A stretch of DNA of 11,186 nt. It comes from CAYGTK01 sp964352775. Lineage in GTDB: Bacteria; Bacteroidota; Bacteroidia; Chitinophagales; CAIOSU01. Positions 1-5,484 of the stretch are shown here, in pieces. The notes under the pieces were generated by a model, which was given only the letters and a program-made list of their open reading frames with translations, had not been told where the DNA came from and did not search any database. The number at the start of each line of letters is the position of its first letter. The first letter of the stretch is position 1. The DNA lies in assembly GCA_964352775.1 (NCBI GenBank), contig CAYGTK010000142.1, forward strand, positions 1 through 11,186, in the 5' to 3' direction. The translations under genes were made by a program, and so were the position numbers.

Positions 1-222
1 TTTTACACCAGCATGGCCATATTGATCGTAGCGGGCTTTTTTGCTGCTATCGCTCAATATCTCATATGCTTCTGCCGCCTCTTTAAACTTGGCTTCTGCA
101 TCGGGATTGTCAGGGTTCCTATCGGGGTGAAACTTAAGGGCTACCTTGCGGTAAGCTTTCTTTATTTCTGTTTCGCTGGCACTCTTGTCAACGCCTAATA
201 TGTCGTAATAATCTCTGGCCAT
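1..222 (-). CDS. dnaJ: Chaperone DnaJ, N-terminal part (runs off window)
   Basis: Co-chaperone that delivers unfolded clients to DnaK and stimulates its ATPase in the cytoplasm. The 74 visible residues are a complete-looking J domain: they open MARDYYDILGV, carry the invariant HPD tripeptide in KFHPDRNPDN at about residues 33-42, and continue through AYEILSD and ARYDQYGHAG. The start at 222 fits the canonical DnaJ N-terminus exactly. It lies one base downstream of the grpE stop, so the two are almost certainly one transcript with coupled translation. The Gly/Phe linker, zinc fingers and C-terminal substrate domains lie beyond position 1, so it cannot be checked whether this is full-length DnaJ rather than a shorter J-protein. 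The grpE neighbour strongly favours DnaJ. Confidence 0.96.
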   Translation of the reverse strand, partial: MARDYYDILGVDKSASETEIKKAYRKVALKFHPDRNPDNPDAEAKFKEAAEAYEILSDSSKKARYDQYGHAGVK

Positions 223-223
223 C

Positions 224-886
224 TTATTTTCCTACTACTACTTTTGCGTATCGTATGATACGGTCGTTCAGGTAATAGCCCTTTTCTATGGTGTCTACTA
301 CTTTGCCTTTCAACTCTTCAGTTGGGGCAGGTATTTCCGTTAATGCTTCGTGAAATTCAGGGTCAAAATTTTCCCCTGTGCTTTCCATCGGTTTTAATCC
401 TTTGGCAGTTAAGTTATTCTTCAGTTTATTGAAGATAAGCTCCATGCCTTCTTTTGCGGTAGCTACGTCTTCGGCTTTTTCTACGGCCTCTATAGCCCTT
501 CCAAAATCATCTAATACTGGTAAGAAGTCTTGCAAAATGTCTTTTCCAGCGGTATTCATTAATTCAATACGCTCTTTGGCCATTCGCTTCTTGTAGTTAT
601 CAAAATCAGCAAATAGGCGCAAGTACTTGTCTTTCAACTCACCATTTTTGGTTTCGAGGTCTTCTATCTCCTCTTTCAATTTGGCAGACTTGCCTTTCCC
701 AAAAAAAGAAGACTTTTCTTTCTTCTCCTCTTTGGGTGCTTCTTCTGTGTTGTCAGAAGCTGTGTCTTCCACTTGTTGCTCCTCTTGACCTTCAACGTCT
801 ATGGTCACTTTTTTATCGTTGTCTTCCACTTCTATGGTCACATTTTCTACTTTTCCGACTACATTCTCTTTCAATTCTTCGCTCAT
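224..886 (-). CDS. grpE: Nucleotide exchange factor GrpE
   Basis: Exchanges ADP for ATP on DnaK in the DnaK-DnaJ-GrpE chaperone cycle. The 220-residue product has a charged, Glu/Lys-rich N-terminal region (residues 1-60) and a long heptad-like helix from about 67 to 110 (LKEEIEDLETK, YLRLFADFDNYKKR), the GrpE dimerisation coiled coil. The C-terminal beta domain holds the family signature around 203-216 (GYYLNDRIIRYAKV). The open frame extends upstream to 1102, but that extension lies over tlpA in another frame and resembles no GrpE. The ATG at 886 gives a normal-length GrpE and sits 17 bases after a TAnnTTTG box. dnaJ follows after one base. No CIRCE heat-shock operator was seen upstream. Confidence 0.97.
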   Translation of the reverse strand: MSEELKENVVGKVENVTIEVEDNDKKVTIDVEGQEEQQVEDTASDNTEEAPKEEKKEKSSFFGKGKSAKLKEEIEDLETKNGELKDKYLRLFADFDNYKKRMAKERIELMNTAGKDILQDFLPVLDDFGRAIEAVEKAEDVATAKEGMELIFNKLKNNLTAKGLKPMESTGENFDPEFHEALTEIPAPTEELKGKVVDTIEKGYYLNDRIIRYAKVVVGK

Positions 887-903
887 GGGGCTAAAATTTG
901 GCG

Positions 904-911
904 CAAAGGTA
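904..911 (-). promoter_or_regulatory. Candidate -7 promoter box for grpE-dnaJ
   Basis: On the minus strand the sequence reads TACCTTTG, a full match to the Bacteroidota -7 consensus TAnnTTTG, ending 17 bases before the grpE ATG. The following bases, GCGCCAA, closely match those after the box at 1914-1921 (GCGCTAA). No convincing TTG -33 element was found at the usual 19-21 base spacing, so the call rests on the -7 match, its position and the parallel with the thioesterase promoter. Confidence 0.5.
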
Positions 912-941
912 GCGACAATAATCTTGCCAGTACGGAGCTTT

Positions 942-954
942 TGACAATTTGTCA
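942..954. repeat. Short inverted repeat between tlpA and grpE
   Basis: TGACAA and TTGTCA are separated by a single T, giving a 13-base perfect dyad. It contains the tlpA stop codon (952-954) and lies about 30 bases upstream of the grpE -7 box. It could be an operator half-site pair or a weak hairpin at the end of tlpA. Thirteen bases of symmetry can also arise by chance. Confidence 0.3.
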
Positions 955-1476
955 GTTGGCAGGTAGTGCTAGTCTTTTTTCCAGCAGTTTCTCTAGGTCG
1001 TAATAGAGTAGATCTTTCCCGATTATAACACCATTTTGGTCGAGTAAAAAGGAGGCTGGTATTGCTCGCACATCCAGTTGTTGTATAGATCCTGCTTTCC
1101 AACCTTCCAGTTCGCTAACATGATAAGGCCAGTCCAAATTATCTCGTGAAATAGCCTTCTTCCACTTGTCCTTATCCGTATCTAGCGAAATGCTGTATAT
1201 TTCAAAGCCATCGGCACCTTGAAACTGGGCTTTGTTATACTTGTTGTAAATGCGAACCAGCTCGGGATTCACCACCCTGCACGGTTTACACCACGACGCC
1301 CAAAAATCGACCAACACTAGCTTTCCCTTCAGTTCTTTTACATCTATTTTATCGTCGTTTAACCCGTTTAAAGCTAGTTCAGGGAAAGGTTTTCCATTTA
1401 TCAAACCATCTTGCGATGACTGGCAAGATGCTAGCAATAGTGATGTAAGAAAAAGGATGTTAAATGCCGCCTTCAT
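952..1476 (-). CDS. TlpA/ResA-like thioredoxin-fold lipoprotein
   Basis: Membrane-anchored thiol-disulfide oxidoreductase, probably acting outside the cytoplasmic membrane. The 174-residue protein opens with a lipoprotein signal peptide (MKAAFNILFLTSLLLASC), with lipobox LLAS-C and Cys18 as the lipidated residue. The thioredoxin fold follows: VDFWASWCKPC places the redox pair at Cys63 and Cys66, and the cis-proline loop is RAIPAS with Pro140. These are the hallmarks of TlpA/ResA proteins, which reduce or isomerise cysteines of exported proteins or apocytochromes; the actual partner cannot be read from sequence. The ATG at 1476 lies 17 bases inside the 3' end of the thioesterase gene, so the two are probably co-transcribed and translationally coupled. 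The gene ends 65 bases before grpE, which seems to have its own promoter. Confidence 0.9.
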   Translation of the reverse strand: MKAAFNILFLTSLLLASCQSSQDGLINGKPFPELALNGLNDDKIDVKELKGKLVLVDFWASWCKPCRVVNPELVRIYNKYNKAQFQGADGFEIYSISLDTDKDKWKKAISRDNLDWPYHVSELEGWKAGSIQQLDVRAIPASFLLDQNGVIIGKDLLYYDLEKLLEKRLALPAN

Positions 1477-1897
1477 AGTCTATTAGAGCTTGTCGCCACT
1501 CGGGCAGTAAAACGATTGAGCGTTCATCTTTGTAATCGTAGGTTACCATAATGGTATGCGCTGTTGCTACTTCAACAGGCTCATCGTGTTTGGTGTTCAC
1601 TATAGCGTACTCCAGGTCAAAACTCTTATTACCTAATCGGGAGCAGCGCGTATATACCTTAATAGTATCGCCCCAAAGGATAGGTACTTTATAATCAATA
1701 GTAGCCTTTGCCAGTATCACGCTATATCGCGAATGGTCTACCTCCATCCTAATGGTGTGGTTAAAATACTGTGTACGTGCCAATTCAATGAAGGACAGGT
1801 AATTGGCATTATTCACATGATTCAACCCATCCAGATCGCAAAATCGTATCTGTATATCGCTTTCATGATGGAAATTTTTGTAGAGTAGGTCAGGCAT
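1460..1897 (-). CDS. Acyl-CoA thioesterase, hotdog (4HBT/YbgC-FadM type)
   Basis: Small cytoplasmic hotdog-fold enzyme of 145 residues, a normal length for the family, expected to hydrolyse acyl-CoA thioesters. The N-terminus shows the 4HBT signature: IQIRFCDLDGLNHVNNANY (about residues 15-33) followed by FIELAR. One of the two aspartates in DLD (Asp21/Asp23) is the expected catalytic acid, by analogy with the 4HBT active-site Asp. The usual GHVNN reads NHVNN here, a tolerated variation. Chain-length preference cannot be inferred. The ATG at 1897 is preceded at 16 bases by a TATCTTTG box. The 3' end overlaps tlpA by 17 bases, making a two-gene unit whose functional link is not obvious. Confidence 0.88.
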   Translation of the reverse strand: MPDLLYKNFHHESDIQIRFCDLDGLNHVNNANYLSFIELARTQYFNHTIRMEVDHSRYSVILAKATIDYKVPILWGDTIKVYTRCSRLGNKSFDLEYAIVNTKHDEPVEVATAHTIMVTYDYKDERSIVLLPEWRQALIDYEGGI

Positions 1898-1913
1898 AGC
1901 GTTTTTGTTAGCG

Positions 1914-1921
1914 CAAAGATA
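1914..1921 (-). promoter_or_regulatory. Candidate -7 promoter box for thioesterase-tlpA
   Basis: The minus strand reads TATCTTTG, a full match to TAnnTTTG, ending 16 bases before the ATG at 1897. The downstream GCGCTAA resembles the same position of the grpE promoter. The box lies 27 bases beyond the large palindrome at 1949-2006, so this promoter starts transcription just past that element. No clear -33 TTG was found. Confidence 0.5.
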
Positions 1922-1948
1922 ATGGCTTTAGCGGAAGCTGGCCCTGCG

Positions 1949-2006
1949 TTTTGGTTTGGCAATTGGCAGCCCTATATATATAGGGCTGCCAATTGCCAAA
2001 CCAAAA
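1949..2006. repeat. Perfect 58-bp palindrome (29-base arms, no spacer)
   Basis: The two arms are exact reverse complements with the centre between 1977 and 1978. The left arm opens TTTTGGTTTGGC and the centre is a TATATATA core flanked by CCC and GGG. Either strand would form a very long hairpin. It starts 26 bases after the dinB-family stop (2032) and ends before the thioesterase promoter, so it could end or protect the upstream transcript. It lacks the U-run after the stem expected of an intrinsic terminator. CCTGC occurs just outside both ends (1943-1947 and 2008-2012), as a small target duplication would look, though five bases is weak evidence. Terminator, REP-like palindrome and inserted palindromic element are all possible. 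Confidence 0.85.
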
Positions 2007-2031
2007 GCCTGCCCGAAGGAGAATAGAGTTT

Positions 2032-2490
2032 TTATAAAAGTTTCTTTAAAAAAGCTATTTGCCCTAAATGATAGTGGGTGTGCTCTAAGAAACCACTTAG
2101 GTTTCGGTAGTAGGTACCATACTTTTCATGTACAAAGGGTTGGTGTAGTTTTTCGTCAGGCAGTTGGCTAATCAAGGTGGTAAAGTGTTCAGCTTCTTTC
2201 CACATGGTTTGTTGTAATTGCTGCCAATCGTCTTCAGAATTAATGGGTGGGTGCTCAAAACTTTCCTTATCACTACCCTCTAGTGGTCCACCCGCTAATA
2301 CTTTAGTTTGGGTACGCACATACCAATGGATATGGCTAGTGAGTGTTAGTATGGTGTTAAAGCCGCTTACCTGTTTATTGGCCTGTTGCCAAGTAACATC
2401 TGAAAGGAGCGTTTTTAAGTTTGATGCCGTCCAATTACCTCCAAAATATACCTGGTGAATGTGTTGGGCTATCTGTTCTGTGGTTTTCAT
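2032..2490 (-). CDS. DinB-family (DinB/YfiT-like) putative metalloenzyme
   Basis: A 152-residue four-helix-bundle protein of the DinB-like superfamily, cytoplasmic with no signal peptide. Candidate metal ligands sit where the family places them: a His in TSHIHWY (His53 or His55), and His137 and His141 in EHTHYHLGQI near the C-terminus. Aromatic residues around GNWTASN and the penultimate helix also fit. Some relatives are thiol-dependent S-transferases (bacillithiol or mycothiol type), but most Bacteroidota members are uncharacterised, so no reaction is claimed. The ATG at 2490 has AGGAG two bases upstream, unusually close but one of the few SD-like sequences here. It diverges from the pentapeptide-repeat gene across 37 bases (2491-2527), so their promoters must overlap or lie inside the genes. 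Confidence 0.85.
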   Translation of the reverse strand: MKTTEQIAQHIHQVYFGGNWTASNLKTLLSDVTWQQANKQVSGFNTILTLTSHIHWYVRTQTKVLAGGPLEGSDKESFEHPPINSEDDWQQLQQTMWKEAEHFTTLISQLPDEKLHQPFVHEKYGTYYRNLSGFLEHTHYHLGQIAFLKKLL

Positions 2491-2527
2491 ACTCCTAATT
2501 TAATAATGCTCTTCTTATCTTCATTAT

Positions 2528-3088
2528 ATGCCTTATCAAGAGATCTATAAAAACCTTCAATTCTCAGAAACCCCGCTTGAAAAAGATGAATATGAAGGCT
2601 GTACGTTCGATAACTGCACCTTTGCCAATGCCGACTTGGGTAGCTTCAGATTTGTTGATTGTGAATTTATCCATTGCGACTTAAGTAATGCCAAGCTGGA
2701 TAAAACTACCTTTCAAGAAGTTGCTTTTCAGCAATGCAAGCTATTGGGCCTGCGCTATGATAACTGTAATACCTTTTTGTTATCCCTTCAATTTACCAAC
2801 TGCGATATGAGCTTATGTGGCTTTAGTAGTTTGGACTTGAAGGGAACGCAATTCAACGACTGTAAGCTTATAGAAGTAGACTTTTACGAAACCAACCTGA
2901 GTAAAGCAGTGCTAAGCAATTGCGATCTATCAGGAGCAATATTTGACCAAACTAACTTAGAGGGGGCAGATCTGCGTACTGCTCAACACTTCTTTATTGA
3001 CCCCGAAAATAACCGAGTGAAAGGGGCGAAATTCTCTTTAGAGGGTTTGCCTGGGTTGTTGGTTAAGTATGGTTTGGAAGTTGGTTAG
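2528..3088 (+). CDS. Pentapeptide-repeat protein
   Basis: A 186-residue cytoplasmic protein built largely of pentapeptide repeats (pattern A/C-D/N-L/F-x-x) from about residue 25 to 150. Examples are CTFDNCTFANADLGSFRF, CEFIHCDLSNAKL and CDLSGAIFDQTNLEGADL. Such repeats form a right-handed quadrilateral beta helix. After the repeats comes a C-terminal tail (IDPENNRVKGAKFSLEGL, then LLVKYGLEV) of the kind that forms a capping or dimerising helix in Qnr/MfpA-like proteins. Some relatives protect DNA gyrase by mimicking DNA, but many have no known role, and nothing here shows quinolone resistance. The repeats are rich in Cys at the first position. The stop overlaps the stop of the convergent gene A by 4 bases. 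Confidence 0.9.
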   Translation: MPYQEIYKNLQFSETPLEKDEYEGCTFDNCTFANADLGSFRFVDCEFIHCDLSNAKLDKTTFQEVAFQQCKLLGLRYDNCNTFLLSLQFTNCDMSLCGFSSLDLKGTQFNDCKLIEVDFYETNLSKAVLSNCDLSGAIFDQTNLEGADLRTAQHFFIDPENNRVKGAKFSLEGLPGLLVKYGLEVG

Positions 3089-3888
3089 AGCTGTTTTTCG
3101 AATTTTAATGCCTCTATACCTCTTTCAGAAATTATTATCTGATATAATTCTAAAAAATCTCCCGCTTGAACGGTAAAGCTATTTTCGTTAGTAACAAAGG
3201 TTATTGATTTAGTTGGAGTACAAGGACCGTTAAACCCATTGGCTACTCCATTGTACATGAGTATACCATTTACTTTAGCCGCAAAGGTTCTTGTGCCTAC
3301 TAACTGTCGGCAAAAGAAATTAGAGTCTGATAATTCTATGTGAGCTATAAATGCCCCTTTAGTACCATTATTATTCTGATCAGTAAGTGAGTCGGCAATC
3401 ACTGTAAATGTGGAGTTGTCATATTCGGTGTAGCAACTTTTGTTACCAAATAAAGCACTGAAACCCACCAAACTATCAGCAATACCAGCCCTATTAGCAT
3501 ATTGCGAATAAGGTACCGAAAGCATTTCGCTAGTACCCATGCTGGTATAGCTCCCGCTGCTGTTTACGTCTAGTTCTACTTCTAAAAAGTAGGGGCCTGC
3601 TGCCCAATTAATTGCTGTGAAAGAACCCGTACTAGCCGTTCCACGACCAATTTCTAAGGTGAACCCCCCCATGGCATCAGTGGCTGTGGCATGTGTTTCT
3701 TGAAAAACTGTAGTTCCAGTAGCCGTAGTTTGTTTAACGGTAAAGCGTACATCCAGATTGGTGTTGGCAAGAATAACACCTGCATTATCGCGAGCTACTG
3801 CTTGGTAATTTAATGCTTGTGGTGCTTGCGCGAAAGTTAACGTGCTAGCAGCACATAGAACTAGTAATAACTTAAACAGTTGTTTCAT
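3085..3888 (-). CDS. Secreted constant-module/variable-domain protein A
   Basis: Exported protein of unknown function, 267 residues. Signal peptide: MKQLFKLLLVLCAASTLTFA. The conserved module spans residues 21-135 (NYQAVARDNAG, VFQETHA, LEIGRG, GPYFLEVELDV, SEMLSVPY), the N-terminal module seen in many secreted Bacteroidota proteins. The C-terminal domain (about 136-267) is unlike the neighbours in detail but shares landmarks: an Asn-rich loop (LTDQNNNGTKG), a VNG turn (AAKVNGILMYNG), an AGDFLEL motif and the end FEKQL, echoed by YEKQL in gene C. It is the last gene of the array, 6 bases after B, and the copy whose module differs most among A-D (YSQYANRAG instead of YALYAETAG). No membrane segment or recognisable type IX sorting domain was seen. 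Function is unknown; adhesin, ligand-binding or structural roles are guesses. Confidence 0.85.
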   Translation of the reverse strand: MKQLFKLLLVLCAASTLTFAQAPQALNYQAVARDNAGVILANTNLDVRFTVKQTTATGTTVFQETHATATDAMGGFTLEIGRGTASTGSFTAINWAAGPYFLEVELDVNSSGSYTSMGTSEMLSVPYSQYANRAGIADSLVGFSALFGNKSCYTEYDNSTFTVIADSLTDQNNNGTKGAFIAHIELSDSNFFCRQLVGTRTFAAKVNGILMYNGVANGFNGPCTPTKSITFVTNENSFTVQAGDFLELYQIIISERGIEALKFEKQL

Positions 3889-3894
3889 TATCGA

Positions 3895-4677
3895 TTAAAA
3901 TGTAAATGTGAATTGATGAGAGAGGAGACCATTAGGTGTTTGGTGATACCCAACGAACTCTACAATATCTCCAGGAGTCAAGTCATTTGCCCGATATACA
4001 ATTCGGAAAAGTCCTTGATTCAGTAGGTTAATGCCTCCTACTGTGATGTCCGTAATTCTAACTAGAGTGCCGTTCACATATACTCGATAAGGAACGGTAC
4101 CTGAAATTATTTCTTGTCTGTAAGACAAAGACCTATCAAAAATAACCTCAGCTTCATCCAATATAAAGTCATTATTATCGTCATTTCTTATTATAGTGTC
4201 TAGTGTTAGCCAGCTACTATCCATAGAGGATAAGTAAGAATCATTACTACTACTTGGGTTAACTACGCTATCTGCAATACCCGCAGTCTCCGCATAAAGC
4301 GCATAGGGTACAGAAAGCATTTCGCTAGTACCCATACTGGTGTAACTACCGCTGCTGTTCACATCTAGCTCTACTTCTAGAAAGTATGGTCCTGCGCCCC
4401 AATTAATAGCGGTGAAAGAACCTGTACTTGCTGCGCCTCTACCAATTTCCAAAGAGAAACCACCTAGCGCATCAGTACTTGCGGCATGTGTTTCTTGGAA
4501 TACTGTAGTTCCAGTAGCCGTAGTTTGTTTTACGCTAAACCGGACATCTAAATTGGTGTTGGCTAGAATAGCCCCAGCATTATCGCGAGCTACTGCTTGA
4601 TAGTTGAGGGCTTGTGGCGCTTGGGCGAAAACAGTTAAACTAACTACTAGAGCTGCTACGATGGTAAGAAGTTTCAT
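3895..4677 (-). CDS. Secreted constant-module/variable-domain protein B
   Basis: Exported protein of unknown function, 260 residues. The start at 4677 is chosen over the upstream ATG at 4731 because it gives a clean signal peptide (MKLLTIVAALVVSLTVFA) and lies two bases after the stop of gene C; the longer version would overlap C. The shared module covers residues 19-133 and is nearly identical in DNA to that of gene D over 4403-4626. The C-terminal domain (about 134-260) has an Asp/Asn loop (RNDDNNDFILDEAEV), a VNG motif (YRVYVNGTLV) and LTPGDIVEF, then ends in Phe/Thr (QFTFTF) rather than the EKQL of A and C. The DNNDxxxDE pattern resembles a calcium-binding loop but is not proof of one. 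Tight spacing to both neighbours suggests co-transcription. Confidence 0.84.
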   Translation of the reverse strand: MKLLTIVAALVVSLTVFAQAPQALNYQAVARDNAGAILANTNLDVRFSVKQTTATGTTVFQETHAASTDALGGFSLEIGRGAASTGSFTAINWGAGPYFLEVELDVNSSGSYTSMGTSEMLSVPYALYAETAGIADSVVNPSSSNDSYLSSMDSSWLTLDTIIRNDDNNDFILDEAEVIFDRSLSYRQEIISGTVPYRVYVNGTLVRITDITVGGINLLNQGLFRIVYRANDLTPGDIVEFVGYHQTPNGLLSHQFTFTF

Positions 4678-4679
4678 GC

Positions 4680-5471
4680 TTAAAGTTGTTTTTCGTATAT
4701 CAATAGTATATGGCAGCCTAACACTTCCCATATCAATTCACATTTCACTATATCGCCAGTATTGATGCTATTAATAACGCACCCTGTTGTACTGATCACT
4801 AATGGAGATGTTGCTGCAAAACTTACCCAAGGTGTAGGATTAGGGTTTCGGAAAACGCCAGTCATTACACCATTGATGTATGTTTTTGAAAGAAAGTCAG
4901 GGTCGGTTATTTCATTGATGAAGCTCGTGTCCATTACAATATATGCTGCATAATCAGATAGACCGTCATTGTTGAGGTCGCCGATCGTATCTCTATTAAA
5001 AGTAAACCTAGGGTCTGAGATGGTTATAGTATCTATGCAAGGGGTATTATTATTGAAGTTCGCAATTGACCCTGCCGTCTCCGCATACAAAGCATAAGGC
5101 ACAGAAAGCATTTCGCTAGTACCCATACTGGTATAGCTACCGCTACTATTTACATCTAGCTCTACTTCTAAAAAGTAAGGCCCTGCAGACCAATTAATTG
5201 CGGTGAATGAACCTGTACTTGCTGTACCTCTACCAATTTCTAGTGAGAAACCACCTAGGGCATCAGTACTTGTAGCGTGTGTTTCTTGGAAAACAGTAGT
5301 TCCTGTAGCTGTAGTTTGTTTTACGGTAAACCGGACATCTAAATTGGTGTTGGCTAGAATAACACCGGCATTATCACGAGCTACAGCTTGATAGTTCAGG
5401 GCTTGTGGTGCTTGGGCTAAAAGCGTAGTTATAATCAAAATTGATGCTAGAAAGCTTAATAAATTTTTCAT
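4680..5471 (-). CDS. Secreted constant-module/variable-domain protein C
   Basis: Exported protein of unknown function, 263 residues. Signal peptide: MKNLLSFLASILIITTLLA. The shared module covers residues 20-134 and carries the A-like variants RFTV, HAT and GTAS rather than the RFSV, HAA and GAAS of B and D. The C-terminal domain (about 135-263) has a textbook-looking acidic loop (GDLNNDGLSDYA, compare DxDxDG calcium loops), the VNG-equivalent YINGVMTG, the motif NTGDIVKCEL, and ends YEKQL. Cysteines occur near the start of the domain (TPCIDTI) and towards its end (TTGCVIN, KCEL, LGCHIL), so disulfides are possible in the periplasm or outside the cell. It starts 13 bases after gene D and ends 2 bases before gene B. 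Role unknown. Confidence 0.85.
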   Translation of the reverse strand: MKNLLSFLASILIITTLLAQAPQALNYQAVARDNAGVILANTNLDVRFTVKQTTATGTTVFQETHATSTDALGGFSLEIGRGTASTGSFTAINWSAGPYFLEVELDVNSSGSYTSMGTSEMLSVPYALYAETAGSIANFNNNTPCIDTITISDPRFTFNRDTIGDLNNDGLSDYAAYIVMDTSFINEITDPDFLSKTYINGVMTGVFRNPNPTPWVSFAATSPLVISTTGCVINSINTGDIVKCELIWEVLGCHILLIYEKQL

Positions 5472-5484
5472 CGTATTTCTTTTG

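Noticed and set aside
887..1102. N-terminal extension of grpE to 1102
   Set aside because: The extra 72 residues overlap tlpA in a different frame, look non-protein-like and place the promoter-like box inside the gene.
1949..2006. Integron attC site
   Set aside because: attC sites are imperfect palindromes with conserved core sites next to cassettes; this is a perfect palindrome with no such cores and no integrase or cassette context.
2528..3088. Quinolone-resistance (Qnr) gene
   Set aside because: It shares pentapeptide repeats and a C-terminal helix with Qnr in architecture only; close relatives of this general type are common chromosomal genes in Bacteroidota and nothing here indicates resistance.
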